Positions 53,533 to 62,655 of a DNA stretch of 64,000 bases are shown here, in pieces. This DNA is from Pseudomonas wadenswilerensis (GTDB lineage Bacteria > Pseudomonadota > Gammaproteobacteria > Pseudomonadales > Pseudomonadaceae), in the NCBI RefSeq assembly GCF_900497695.1, contig NZ_UIDD01000010.1:62001-126000 (forward strand), in the 5' to 3' direction. The position numbers and the translations under genes were made by a program. Under the pieces are notes generated by a model that ran no database searches, was not told the DNA's origin, and saw nothing but the letters and a program-made list of their open reading frames with translations. How positions within the stretch are numbered: position 1 is the stretch's first letter; every line of letters starts with the position of its first letter.

Positions 53533-56364
53533 TTAAACGGTGAAGGCATCTTGCAGCAGTTTTTCCTGCTGCTCGGCGTGCATCGAAGCGTAACCACAAG
53601 CGGGTGCTGCCGAAGCATCACGACCGGCGTACTCGAGGACCAGGTCCTTGTTGTGACGGGTCAGGATACGACGCATGTGGTGTTGGCTGCTGTACCAGGC
53701 GCCCTGGTTCATCGGCTCTTCCTGGCACCACACCACATCCTTGAGATTGGTGTACGGCGCGAGGATTTCGACCAGGTCGTCTTCAGGGAACGGATACAGC
53801 TGCTCGATACGCACGATGGCGATATCTTCGCGGCCTTCGGCACGGCGTTTTTCCAGCAGATCGTAGTAGACCTTGCCGCTGCACAGGACCAGACGAGTGA
53901 CGTTTTTCGGATCGAGGGTATCGATTTCCGGGATCACGGTCTGGAACGAGCCTTCGGCCAGTTCTTCCAGGGTCGAGATGGCCAGCTTGTGGCGCAGCAG
54001 CGACTTCGGCGTCAGCACGATCAGCGGCTTGCGCAGCGGACGGATGACCTGACGACGCAGCAGGTGGTAGATCTGAGCCGGAGTAGTCGGTACGCAAACC
54101 TGGACGTTGTGCTCGGCGCACAGCTGCAGGTAACGCTCCAGACGTGCCGAGGAGTGCTCAGGCCCCTGCCCTTCATAACCGTGTGGCAGCAGCATGGTCA
54201 GACCGCAAAGACGACCCCACTTGTGCTCGCCGCTGGTGATGAACTGGTCGACAACTACCTGGGCCCCGTTGGCGAAGTCGCCGAACTGCGCTTCCCAGAT
54301 TACCAGTGCGTTTGGCTGGGTGGTCGAGTAGCCGTATTCGAATGCCAGGACCGCTTCTTCGGACAGGAACGAATCGTACAGGTCGAAACGTGGCTGGCCT
54401 TTGTAGAGGTTCTGCAGCGGGATATAGGTGCTGGCGTCCTTCTGGTTGTGCAACACCGCGTGGCGGTGAGAGAAGGTGCCGCGGCCGATATCCTGACCGG
54501 TCATGCGGATCGGGTGACCTTCGAATGCCAGGGTGGCGTAGGCCATGGTTTCGGCGTAGCCCCAGTTGATCGGCAAGCCACCGGCCTGCATCTTCTGGCG
54601 GTCTTCGTAGATCTTCGAAACCTGACGCTGAACCACGAAGCCTTCCGGCAGTTCCAGCAGCTTGGCCGACAGTTCCTGCAGGGTCTTGAGGTCGAAGCGG
54701 GTGTCGTGACGCGCGGTCCAGGCGTGGCCCAGGTACGGACGCCAGTCAACGAACAGCTCCTTGTTCGGCTCTTTGACCAGGCTTTTTACGACGTGCAGGC
54801 CGTTGTCCAGCGCGTTGCGGTACTCGTCGACCTTGGCCTGGACGCGCTCGGCGTCAAGACGACCCGATTGGGTCAGGGCGTCGGCGTACAGCTCGCGGGT
54901 GGTGCGCTGCTTGGCGATCTGCTGGTACATCAGCGGCTGGGTGCCGTTCGGCTCGTCGGCCTCGTTGTGGCCGCGACGACGGTAGCAGACCAGGTCGATG
55001 ACCACGTCACGCTTGAACTGCATGCGGTAATCGACGGCCAGCTGGGTCACGAACAGCACCGCTTCCGGATCATCACCGTTGACGTGCAGGATCGGCGCCT
55101 GAATCATCTTGGCGACGTCGGTGGCGTACTCGGTGGAACGCGAGTCCAGCGGGTTGCTGATGGTGAAACCAACCTGGTTGTTGATCACGATGTGCACGGT
55201 ACCGCCGGTCTTGAAACCGCGGGTCTGCGACATCTGGAAGGTTTCCATGACCACGCCTTGACCGGCGAATGCCGCGTCACCGTGGATGGAAATCGGCAGT
55301 ACCTTGTCGCCAACGGTGTCGTTGCGACGGTCCTGACGGGCACGTACCGAACCTTCAACCACTGGCGAGACGATTTCCAGGTGCGAAGGGTTGAACGCCA
55401 TGGCCAGGTGAACTTCGCCACCGGCGGTCATCACGTTGGACGAGAAGCCCTGGTGGTATTTCACGTCACCGGAGCCCAGCTCGACCTTCTTCTTGCCTTC
55501 GAACTCGTCGAACAGATCGCGCGGGTTCTTGCCGAAAGTGTTGACCAGCACGTTGAGACGGCCGCGGTGGGCCATGCCGATGACAACTTCCTTGGTACCG
55601 TAGGAACCGGAGCGCTGGATCAGCTCGTCCAGCATCGGAATCAGGCTCTCGCCGCCTTCCAGGCCGAAACGCTTGGTGCCCGGGTATTTGGTACCCAGGT
55701 ATTTTTCCAGACCCTCAGCGGCGGTGACGCGCTCGAGCAGGTGGCTCTGAATATCCGCGGAGAAGACTGGACGCCCACGCACGCTCTCCAGACGCTGCTG
55801 GAACCAGCTGCGCTGCTCGGAGTCGACGATGTGGGTGAATTCGGCGCCAATGGTGCGGCAATATGTCTGCTGCAAAGCGTCGAAGATTTCGCGTAGGCTC
55901 GCTTCCTCTTTGCCGATGAACAGGTCGCCGGCACGGAAGGTCGTATCAAGATCGGCATTGGTCAAGCCGTAATGATTGATCGACAGGTCTACTGGCGCAG
56001 GGCGCTGCCACAACCCCAGGGGGTCGAGCTTCGCGGCTTGGTGGCCGCGCATACGGTAGGCCTGGATCAGTCGCAGAACTTCAACCTGCTTCTTCTCGTG
56101 TTCACTGCTCACGCTCCCGGCGGAAACCGGTTGGGCGCGGCGCTGGTTCTTTGCCAGCAGTACGAAATGGTCGCGGATTGTAGAGTGCGATACATCGGTA
56201 GCGGTGCTGCCTTCGGCGGGCAACTTCTGGAAGTAAGTGCGCCACTCTTCTGGCACAGCGTTAGGGTCGTGCAGGTAAAGCTCGTAGAGCTCTTCCACAT
56301 ATGCAGCGTTACCACCTGAAAGGTGGGCGCTATCCCACATGCGCTGCATCACGCTTTCTTGCAT
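53533..56364 (-). CDS. sucA: 2-oxoglutarate dehydrogenase E1 component SucA
   Basis: 943 residues; thiamine-diphosphate-dependent decarboxylase of 2-oxoglutarate. N-terminal E1-specific region (AAYVEELYELYLHDPN), TPP-binding fold with IGMAHRGRLNVL and GDAAFAGQGVVMET, transketolase central domain with RGTFSHRHAVLHNQ. Start MQESVMQRMWDSAHLSG is normal. First gene of the suc part; 246 bp separate it from sdhB, with a hairpin at 56558-56579. Confidence 0.97.
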   Translation of the reverse strand: MQESVMQRMWDSAHLSGGNAAYVEELYELYLHDPNAVPEEWRTYFQKLPAEGSTATDVSHSTIRDHFVLLAKNQRRAQPVSAGSVSSEHEKKQVEVLRLIQAYRMRGHQAAKLDPLGLWQRPAPVDLSINHYGLTNADLDTTFRAGDLFIGKEEASLREIFDALQQTYCRTIGAEFTHIVDSEQRSWFQQRLESVRGRPVFSADIQSHLLERVTAAEGLEKYLGTKYPGTKRFGLEGGESLIPMLDELIQRSGSYGTKEVVIGMAHRGRLNVLVNTFGKNPRDLFDEFEGKKKVELGSGDVKYHQGFSSNVMTAGGEVHLAMAFNPSHLEIVSPVVEGSVRARQDRRNDTVGDKVLPISIHGDAAFAGQGVVMETFQMSQTRGFKTGGTVHIVINNQVGFTISNPLDSRSTEYATDVAKMIQAPILHVNGDDPEAVLFVTQLAVDYRMQFKRDVVIDLVCYRRRGHNEADEPNGTQPLMYQQIAKQRTTRELYADALTQSGRLDAERVQAKVDEYRNALDNGLHVVKSLVKEPNKELFVDWRPYLGHAWTARHDTRFDLKTLQELSAKLLELPEGFVVQRQVSKIYEDRQKMQAGGLPINWGYAETMAYATLAFEGHPIRMTGQDIGRGTFSHRHAVLHNQKDASTYIPLQNLYKGQPRFDLYDSFLSEEAVLAFEYGYSTTQPNALVIWEAQFGDFANGAQVVVDQFITSGEHKWGRLCGLTMLLPHGYEGQGPEHSSARLERYLQLCAEHNVQVCVPTTPAQIYHLLRRQVIRPLRKPLIVLTPKSLLRHKLAISTLEELAEGSFQTVIPEIDTLDPKNVTRLVLCSGKVYYDLLEKRRAEGREDIAIVRIEQLYPFPEDDLVEILAPYTNLKDVVWCQEEPMNQGAWYSSQHHMRRILTRHNKDLVLEYAGRDASAAPACGYASMHAEQQEKLLQDAFTV

Positions 56365-56557
56365 GCTTGGTCACCCTCGGTTAGGGGACGGATCGGCAAG
56401 AGCCACAGCACGCCTGGAAAAGTCCTAATGCAGCGACCCAACCAAGCCACCAAGGATCCTACAGATTTTCCGGGTACCAGCCCGGAAGCCCCTGCTGGTC
56501 TCATATCTTCATAGGTAAAAGCTTGGGCTTTGTGGGCCCGAGCTCGGGTTTCACCTT

Positions 56558-56579
56558 GGTGCGGGCAAGGGCCCGCACC
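56558..56579. other. Hairpin between sdhB and sucA
   Basis: Perfect 9-bp stem GGTGCGGGC / GCCCGCACC with loop AAGG, 32 bp after the sdhB stop codon. No T-run, so possible partial termination or mRNA 3'-end protection. The rest of the 246-bp gap shows no gene. Confidence 0.5.
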
Positions 56580-56610
56580 TTGGCGTACTACGGGTACAAC
56601 ACTTTTAAAA

Positions 56611-57315
56611 TCAGGTACCGCTTTGCAGCAGCATGTTACGTACGTGACCGATGGCCTTGGTCGGATTCAGACCTTTAGGGCAAACGTTTACGCAGTTCAT
56701 GATGCCGCGGCAACGGAACACGCTGAACGGGTCATCCAGCGAAGCCAGACGCTCCTGGGTCTTGGTGTCACGACTGTCGGCCAGGAAACGATAGGCCTGC
56801 AGGAGTGCAGCTGGACCGAGGAACTTGTCCGGGTTCCACCAGAACGACGGGCAGGAAGTCGAGCAGCAAGCGCACAGAATGCACTCGTACAGACCGTCCA
56901 GCTTTTCACGCTCTTCCGGCGACTGCAGGCGCTCGATGGCCGGAGCCGGCGTGTCGTTCTGCAGGAATGGCTTCACCTTCTCGTACTGCTTGTAGAAGAT
57001 GCTCATATCGACGACCAGGTCACGAATGACCGGCAATCCAGGCAAAGGGCGGACGATCAGCTTGTTGCGCTTGACCACGGCCGAAAGCGGCGTGATGCAG
57101 GCCAGACCGTTCTTGCCGTTGATGTTCATGCCATCGGAACCGCAAACACCTTCACGGCAGGAGCGACGATACGAGAAACCTTCGTCCTGCTCTTTGATCA
57201 GTGCCAATACATCGAGAACCATCAGGTCCTTGCCGCCGGTATCGACCTGGAACACCTGCATCTTGGGTGCCGAGTCGGTATCGGGGTTGTAACGATAAAC
57301 TTCGACTTGCAACAT
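56611..57315 (-). CDS. sdhB: Succinate dehydrogenase iron-sulfur subunit SdhB
   Basis: 234 residues; carries the [2Fe-2S] cluster (Cys53, Cys58, Asp61 in place of the third Cys as in E. coli, Cys73) and the [4Fe-4S]/[3Fe-4S] clusters in CILCACCSTSCP and CVNVCPKG. Transfers electrons from SdhA to ubiquinone. ATG at 57313-57315 with AAGGGTGG upstream preferred over a GTG three codons earlier. Confidence 0.97.
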   Translation of the reverse strand: MLQVEVYRYNPDTDSAPKMQVFQVDTGGKDLMVLDVLALIKEQDEGFSYRRSCREGVCGSDGMNINGKNGLACITPLSAVVKRNKLIVRPLPGLPVIRDLVVDMSIFYKQYEKVKPFLQNDTPAPAIERLQSPEEREKLDGLYECILCACCSTSCPSFWWNPDKFLGPAALLQAYRFLADSRDTKTQERLASLDDPFSVFRCRGIMNCVNVCPKGLNPTKAIGHVRNMLLQSGT

Positions 57316-57326
57316 TGTGGCCACCC

Positions 57327-59099
57327 TTAGTAAGTCCGGACTTTAGGCTCGAACGCCGGAACGGTTTTCGGCGCGAAGTTGACGGCGCGCTTGGCGACGC
57401 GCTTCTCACCCGGGAAGTACAGGGTGTGGCACAGCCAGTTTTCGTCGTCACGGTCTTCGAAGTCTTCACGGGCATGCGCACCGCGGGACTCTTTACGGAC
57501 TTCTGCAGCGATTGCAGTGGCTTCAGCGACTTCCAGCAGGTTCTGCAGCTCCAGCGCTTCGATACGCGCGGTGTTGAAGGCCTGGGACTTGTCGTTGATC
57601 TTGACGTTGGCGATACGCTCGCGCAGACCGGCCAATTGCTCGATACCCTTCTGCATGTATTCGCCAGTGCGGAATACACCGAAGTAGTTCTGCATGCAGC
57701 TCTGCAGCTCGCGACGCAGGGTAGCCACGTCTTCACCGGTGTTGCGCTCGTTGAGCTTGTTCAGGCGGCTCAGGGCAACATCGATGTCGGTGTCGCTGGC
57801 GTCGAGGTATTCGATACCGTCGCTCAGCGCTTTTTCCAGGTGCAGGCCGGCAGCACGACCGAAGACCACCAGGTCGAGCAGCGAGTTGCCGCCCAGGCGG
57901 TTGGCACCGTGAACCGATACGCACGCCACTTCACCTACCGCGAACAGACCCGGGATGATGTGATCAACGCCATCGGCGTCCTGGGTCATCGCCTGGCCAT
58001 GGATGTTGGTGGCAACGCCGCCCATCATGTAGTGGCAGGTTGGAACAACAGGAACCGGCGCGACCACAGGGTCGACGTGAGCGAAGGTCTTGGACAGTTC
58101 ACAGATACCTGGCAGGCGGCTGTGCAGTACTTCTTCACCCAGGTGGTCAAGCTTGAGCATCACGTGGTCGCCGTTAGGGCCACAGCCGTTGCCGGCGATG
58201 ATCTCTTTAACCATGGAACGGGCCACAACGTCACGACCAGCAAGGTCTTTGGCGTTAGGCGCGTAACGCTCCATGAAACGCTCGCCGTGCTTGTTGATCA
58301 GGTAACCGCCTTCACCACGGCAACCTTCAGTGACCAGTACACCAGCGCCGGCGATGCCGGTCGGGTGGAACTGCCACATCTCGATGTCCTGGACCGGAAC
58401 GCCTGCACGCAGGGCCATGCCGATACCGTCACCGGTATTGATCAGGGCGTTGGTGGTGGAGGAGTAGATACGGCCTGCACCGCCAGTGGCCAGAACGGTG
58501 GCCTTGGCCTTGATGTACAGGGTTTCGCCGGTTTCGATGCAGATTGCGATCACACCGACGAACGCGCCTTCCTGGTTCTTCACCAGGTCAACTGCGTAGT
58601 ACTCGTTGAGGAAGGTGGTACCTGCCTTCAAGTTGCCCTGGTACAGGGTGTGCAGCAGCGCGTGACCGGTACGGTCGGAAGCGGCGCAGGTACGGGCGGC
58701 CTGGCCACCTTTACCGAAGTCCTTGGACTGACCGCCGAACGGACGCTGGTAGATACGGCCTTGTTCGGTACGCGAGAACGGCAGACCCATGTGGTCCAGC
58801 TCGAACACGGCAGCAGGGCCTTCCTGACACATGTATTCGATAGCGTCCTGGTCACCGATGTAGTCGGAACCCTTGACGGTATCGTACATGTGCCAGCGCC
58901 AGTCATCGTTCGGGTCGGCCGAAGCGATGGCACAGGTGATGCCACCCTGGGCCGATACAGTGTGCGAACGGGTCGGGAAGACCTTGGTGATCACGGCGGT
59001 CTTGTGACCGCCCTGGGCCAGCTGCAGCGCAGCGCGCATGCCGGCACCGCCACCACCAATGATGATGGCGTCGAATGTAATCGTAGGAATGTTAGCCAT
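57327..59099 (-). CDS. sdhA: Succinate dehydrogenase flavoprotein subunit SdhA
   Basis: 590 residues; oxidises succinate to fumarate. FAD-binding GGGGAGMRAAL, the covalent-FAD His in TRSHTVSAQGG, and the catalytic region HPTGIAGAGVLVTEGCRGEGG. Membrane-associated through SdhB and the SdhCD anchor. 11 bp before sdhB and 3 bp after sdhD. Confidence 0.97.
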   Translation of the reverse strand: MANIPTITFDAIIIGGGGAGMRAALQLAQGGHKTAVITKVFPTRSHTVSAQGGITCAIASADPNDDWRWHMYDTVKGSDYIGDQDAIEYMCQEGPAAVFELDHMGLPFSRTEQGRIYQRPFGGQSKDFGKGGQAARTCAASDRTGHALLHTLYQGNLKAGTTFLNEYYAVDLVKNQEGAFVGVIAICIETGETLYIKAKATVLATGGAGRIYSSTTNALINTGDGIGMALRAGVPVQDIEMWQFHPTGIAGAGVLVTEGCRGEGGYLINKHGERFMERYAPNAKDLAGRDVVARSMVKEIIAGNGCGPNGDHVMLKLDHLGEEVLHSRLPGICELSKTFAHVDPVVAPVPVVPTCHYMMGGVATNIHGQAMTQDADGVDHIIPGLFAVGEVACVSVHGANRLGGNSLLDLVVFGRAAGLHLEKALSDGIEYLDASDTDIDVALSRLNKLNERNTGEDVATLRRELQSCMQNYFGVFRTGEYMQKGIEQLAGLRERIANVKINDKSQAFNTARIEALELQNLLEVAEATAIAAEVRKESRGAHAREDFEDRDDENWLCHTLYFPGEKRVAKRAVNFAPKTVPAFEPKVRTY

Positions 59100-59102
59100 G
59101 AA

Positions 59103-59471
59103 TCAGATACCCCAGAGAATCTGCACACCCCAGACGAAGTACGCGAACATCGCGACACCACATACCGCCTGGAACAGGAAACGTACGGCAGTCGCCGACT
59201 TGCCCAGCGCCATCGGCGTCAGGTAGTCGGTGGCAATGGTCCACATGCCGACCCAGGCGTGAGCGCCCAGGGCTACAAGGGCCAGCAGACTGAAGATACG
59301 CATCGCGTTGTTGGAGAACAGAGCGTGCCACTGGGCAAACTCGATGCCCGGGTGCGCGACCAGGTATCCGATCAGGAAAATGAAATAAGCCGCGAGAACG
59401 ACCGCAGAAACGCGCTGCGCCATCCAGTCATAGAGGCCCGAACGCGAGAGGTTCGTGACGTTGGTTACCAT
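59103..59471 (-). CDS. sdhD: Succinate dehydrogenase membrane anchor SdhD
   Basis: 122 residues, three membrane helices (about 19-39, 55-76, 92-115). Part of the cytochrome b556 anchor; heme/quinone residues in ALVALGAHAWVGMW (conserved His) and SRSGLYDWMAQRVSA near the N-terminus. ATG overlaps the sdhC end by seven bases. Confidence 0.92.
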   Translation of the reverse strand: MVTNVTNLSRSGLYDWMAQRVSAVVLAAYFIFLIGYLVAHPGIEFAQWHALFSNNAMRIFSLLALVALGAHAWVGMWTIATDYLTPMALGKSATAVRFLFQAVCGVAMFAYFVWGVQILWGI

Positions 59472-59851
59472 ATCCAAACTCCTGCCAGCACGATCACCAC
59501 CACAGAGACGGCGATGATAATTTTCGAGCCCAGTCGGCCGCCTTCCAGCGTTTCACCGATGCCCATGTCCATGATCAAGTGGCGCACACCGGCTACCAAG
59601 TGATACAGCAAGGCGGACAGGAGGCCCCATGCCACGAACTTGGCCAGCGGACTGGTCAAGCATGCCTTCACCTCGGCGAAACCTTCCTCCGAACCCAGGG
59701 ATTTGCCCAATGCATAAAGCATGAAGCCAAGGCCCAGGAAGAGGATGATGCCGGAAACACGGTGAAGAAATGACGTAACGCCGGTAATGGGGAGTTTGAT
59801 GGTCCTTAGGTCTAGGTTTACAGGTCGTTGGCTTTTCACGGCTTTTTTCAC
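59465..59851 (-). CDS. sdhC: Succinate dehydrogenase cytochrome b556 subunit SdhC
   Basis: 128 residues from a GTG start; three membrane helices and the SFLHRVSGIIL and YHLVAGVRHLIMD motifs (heme-ligand His in the latter). First gene of the sdh-suc series, behind a strong sigma-70 promoter with an approximately 115-nt leader. Confidence 0.94.
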   Translation of the reverse strand: MKKAVKSQRPVNLDLRTIKLPITGVTSFLHRVSGIILFLGLGFMLYALGKSLGSEEGFAEVKACLTSPLAKFVAWGLLSALLYHLVAGVRHLIMDMGIGETLEGGRLGSKIIIAVSVVVIVLAGVWIW

Positions 59852-59972
59852 ACTGAAGAGCCCCTAGCAAGCAGGGCAAAGTTGTTGGTAAGTGTACTGG
59901 TCAGGTACCCACCACCCAGGGAGTGACGACCCCAGCAACACGGGCTTGCAAGCCCCTGGCGGTCGGGGGCCG

Positions 59973-60001
59973 ATTATAGACAGTTAGGCTACTAATGACA
60001 A
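59973..60001 (-). promoter_or_regulatory. Sigma-70 promoter of sdhC
   Basis: Minus strand TTGTCA (59996-60001), 17-nt spacer, TATAAT (59973-59978). Near-consensus; about 120 bp upstream of the sdhC GTG. Confidence 0.85.
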
Positions 60002-60115
60002 CGCAGACACCTAGCCCAAATAGCGCATTGCCTTTAGCCAACAAAAGGCGTAAACGGGCGGTAATTTCGAGGAAAAACAGCGCCCAAAGCCCTTTACAAC
60101 CGTGCTTTAGGCAAA

Positions 60116-60143
60116 TTGACATTCGAATTTATCTCACTATAGT
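60116..60143 (+). promoter_or_regulatory. Sigma-70 promoter of gltA
   Basis: TTGACA (60116-60121), 16-nt spacer, TATAGT (60138-60143), about 50 nt before the predicted leader start to the ATG. Together with the divergent sdhC promoter it accounts for most of the 350-bp gap, in which I see no other gene. Confidence 0.85.
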
Positions 60144-60201
60144 GGTGCGGGCCCTGCGTGGGGGGTCTGTCTGATGATTTCAAGCATTAATAGGAGGCCA
60201 C

Positions 60202-61491
60202 ATGGCTGACAAAAAAGCGCAGTTGGTCATCGAGGGCGCAGCCCCCGTCGAGCTGCCCATTTTAACCGGCACCGTTGGTCCCGATGTTATCGACGTTAGA
60301 GGGTTGGGGGCCACGGGTCACTTCACTTTCGACCCTGGTTTCATGGCGACCGCATCCTGCGAGTCGAAGATCACTTATATCGACGGCGACAAGGGTATCC
60401 TGCTGCACCGCGGCTATCCGATCGAGCAGCTGGCCGAAAAATCCGACTACCTCGAGACCTGCTACCTGCTGCTCAACGGCGAATTGCCGAATGCCGAGCA
60501 GAAGGCCCAGTTCGTCAGCACCGTGAAGAACCACACCATGGTTCACGAGCAGTTGAAGTCCTTCTTCAACGGCTTCCGCCGCGACGCCCACCCGATGGCC
60601 GTCATGTGCGGCGTGGTTGGCGCCCTGTCGGCGTTCTACCACGACTCGCTGGACATCAATAACCCGCAGCACCGCGAAATCTCCGCGGTTCGCCTGGTCG
60701 CCAAGATGCCGACCCTGGCGGCGATGGTGTACAAGTACTCCATGGGCCAGCCCATGATGTACCCGCGCAACGACCTGTCGTACGCGGAAAACTTCCTGCA
60801 CATGATGTTCAACACCCCGTGCGAGATCAAACCGATCAGCCCGGTACTGGCCAAGGCAATGGACCGGATCTTCATCCTCCACGCCGACCACGAGCAGAAC
60901 GCATCGACCTCCACCGTCCGTCTGGCCGGCTCGTCGGGCGCCAACCCGTTCGCCTGTATCGCTGCCGGTATCGCTGCACTGTGGGGCCCTGCCCACGGCG
61001 GCGCCAACGAAGCCGTGCTGACCATGCTCGATGAAATCGGCGATGTCTCGAACATCGACAAGTTCATCGCCAAGGCCAAGGACAAGAACGATCCGTTCAA
61101 GCTGATGGGCTTCGGTCACCGCGTTTACAAGAACCGCGACCCGCGCGCCACCGTGATGAAACAGACCTGCGACGAAGTCCTGCGCGAGCTGGGCATCAAG
61201 AACGATCCGCAGCTGGAACTGGCCATGCGCCTGGAAGAGATCGCCCTCACCGATCCTTACTTCATCGAGCGCTCGCTGTACCCGAACGTCGACTTCTACT
61301 CGGGGATCATCCTCAAGGCGATCGGCATTCCAACCAGCATGTTCACCGTGATCTTCGCCCTGGCGCGGACCGTCGGCTGGATTTCGCACTGGAAAGAAAT
61401 GCTCTCCAGCCCTTACAAGATCGGCCGCCCTCGCCAGCTGTACACCGGCTACGAGTCGCGCGACATCGTCAAGCTGGAAGACCGCAAGTAA
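60202..61491 (+). CDS. gltA: Citrate synthase GltA
   Basis: 429 residues; condenses acetyl-CoA and oxaloacetate. Type II (hexameric, NADH-sensitive) citrate synthase by length and N-terminal extension, with ADHEQNASTSTVRLAGS (catalytic His) and GFGHRVYKNRDPRA motifs and the catalytic Asp in YPNVDFYSG. AGGAGG precedes the ATG. Divergent from sdhCDAB-suc, a typical Pseudomonas arrangement. Confidence 0.97.
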   Translation: MADKKAQLVIEGAAPVELPILTGTVGPDVIDVRGLGATGHFTFDPGFMATASCESKITYIDGDKGILLHRGYPIEQLAEKSDYLETCYLLLNGELPNAEQKAQFVSTVKNHTMVHEQLKSFFNGFRRDAHPMAVMCGVVGALSAFYHDSLDINNPQHREISAVRLVAKMPTLAAMVYKYSMGQPMMYPRNDLSYAENFLHMMFNTPCEIKPISPVLAKAMDRIFILHADHEQNASTSTVRLAGSSGANPFACIAAGIAALWGPAHGGANEAVLTMLDEIGDVSNIDKFIAKAKDKNDPFKLMGFGHRVYKNRDPRATVMKQTCDEVLRELGIKNDPQLELAMRLEEIALTDPYFIERSLYPNVDFYSGIILKAIGIPTSMFTVIFALARTVGWISHWKEMLSSPYKIGRPRQLYTGYESRDIVKLEDRK

Positions 61492-61509
61492 GCCCTTGGG
61501 CCGAAAACG

Positions 61510-61539
61510 AAAAAAGGCTGCCTTCGGGCAGCCTTTTTT
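61510..61539 (+). terminator. Rho-independent terminator of gltA
   Basis: AAAAAAGGCTGCC-TTCG-GGCAGCCTTTTTT, 18 bp after the gltA stop codon. Confidence 0.95.
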
Positions 61540-61547
61540 ATTGCGCG

Positions 61548-61592
61548 CTCATCGCGGTTAACGCCCCTGCAGGAACGGGCTTGCCCCGCGAT
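61548..61592. repeat. REP-like element
   Basis: ATCGCGG...CCGCGAT ends around 'GGAACGGGCTTGCC', located between the gltA terminator and the convergent START-domain gene. Confidence 0.65.
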
Positions 61593-61638
61593 TATCCAAC
61601 AGTTAACCAATAGCCCCTGCTCGCCACAACTGTACTTA

Positions 61639-62241
61639 CTATTTCTCAGCCTTCGCCTTCAACGCCTTCAAGGTATTGAACGGCGCATCCACCACAAACT
61701 TGTTGGCCACCATCGACGGCACGCTGCCGCCCGGCTCGGTATGCACCTGGTAAGTCACCTCGGTACCACCGTCTTTTGGCTGCAGCTTCCAGAAGCCATC
61801 AACCTTGGCCACCCGCACGAAGCCCTTCTCTTCCGGCAGGTATTTCGGCACACCTTCAAGCTTGCGGGTCAGGCTGCCATCGGCGGCCTCGGTAGTGGTG
61901 ACATGCATGACCGAATCACGCGCAGTGACCGGCCACGGGGTATTGAACTGAGTGTAGGTCCAGCTCTGGTCACCCTCGGATTTCAGCAGCTTCTGCGACT
62001 TGCACTCATGGATCCAGGCGCAGGCACCGGCGACATCTTCCTGCAGGGCCCTGACCTTCGCCAGCGGCGCCTTGATAAAGGTTACCCCGCGATAGGCCTT
62101 GTAATCGGAACCGGCCACCTCACTGAGCTCGACCTTGATCCCGTCTTCGTTCTTGGCTTGCTTCCAGTCCTCGGCATGAGCCAGCGGCACCAGCACCGCA
62201 CCAAGACCCAAAACCAGTGCCACTTGCTTAAACGATCCCAT
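61639..62241 (-). CDS. Exported START-domain protein
   Basis: 200 residues from the ATG at 62239-62241. Signal peptide MGSFKQVALVLGLGAVLVPLAHA; the mature domain has the START/SRPBCC pattern (IKVELSEVAGSDYKAYRG, FWKLQPKDGGTEVTYQVHTEPGG) that forms a hydrophobic ligand pocket. Lipid or hydrophobic-molecule binding in the periplasm is the family expectation. The open frame is 43 codons longer but overlaps the next gene's space without a signal. Confidence 0.8.
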   Translation of the reverse strand: MGSFKQVALVLGLGAVLVPLAHAEDWKQAKNEDGIKVELSEVAGSDYKAYRGVTFIKAPLAKVRALQEDVAGACAWIHECKSQKLLKSEGDQSWTYTQFNTPWPVTARDSVMHVTTTEAADGSLTRKLEGVPKYLPEEKGFVRVAKVDGFWKLQPKDGGTEVTYQVHTEPGGSVPSMVANKFVVDAPFNTLKALKAKAEK

Positions 62242-62273
62242 TCTCTTGTTCCTTATTGTCGAAGACCCGCGTT

Positions 62274-62528
62274 TCAAGCTGCCGTCATTTGCTCCAGCCA
62301 TCCCAGGATCCTGATTGCCTCGTCGCGGTCGTTGCCGCAGGTGTCGGCCTCCGCCTTGAAACCACCGCACACCGCCGGACGCTCGGGCTTGCCGAACAAG
62401 CCACAGAGATTGGCAACCGACAGATGCAGGCAGCGCTCACCGGCAGGCTTGCCCTTGGGCATGCCCGGTATCGGCGAGCTGATGGAGGGCGCAATGCAGC
62501 AGGCGCCACAACCTTCACGGCAATTCAT
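62274..62528 (-). CDS. YkgJ-family cysteine cluster protein
   Basis: 84 residues with MNCREGCGACC at the N-terminus and further Cys in GERCLHL, NLCGLFG, AVCGGF and DTCGND, the zinc/iron-chelating pattern of the UPF0153/YkgJ group. Cytoplasmic. Function unknown. 32 bp upstream of the START-domain gene on the same strand, possibly cotranscribed. Confidence 0.85.
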   Translation of the reverse strand: MNCREGCGACCIAPSISSPIPGMPKGKPAGERCLHLSVANLCGLFGKPERPAVCGGFKAEADTCGNDRDEAIRILGWLEQMTAA

Positions 62529-62655
62529 GACAACAGAATCCTCGGAGTAACAAATGATGAATGAACCCGGATAGTAACCGCTTAAACAGGTGTTTGAAAT
62601 TGCTCGCAGGATGAAATATCAGCCTGAACGTGATGACCGAACAGTCAGTTCCACG

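Noticed and set aside
53527..55896. A 789-codon plus-strand open frame
   Set aside because: It is the exact antisense of sucA; high-GC codon use leaves the complementary frame open. No Shine-Dalgarno or recognisable domain.
57201..59603. An 800-codon plus-strand open frame
   Set aside because: Antisense to sdhB, sdhA and sdhD, all with complete family motifs; the translated sequence is low-complexity without domains.
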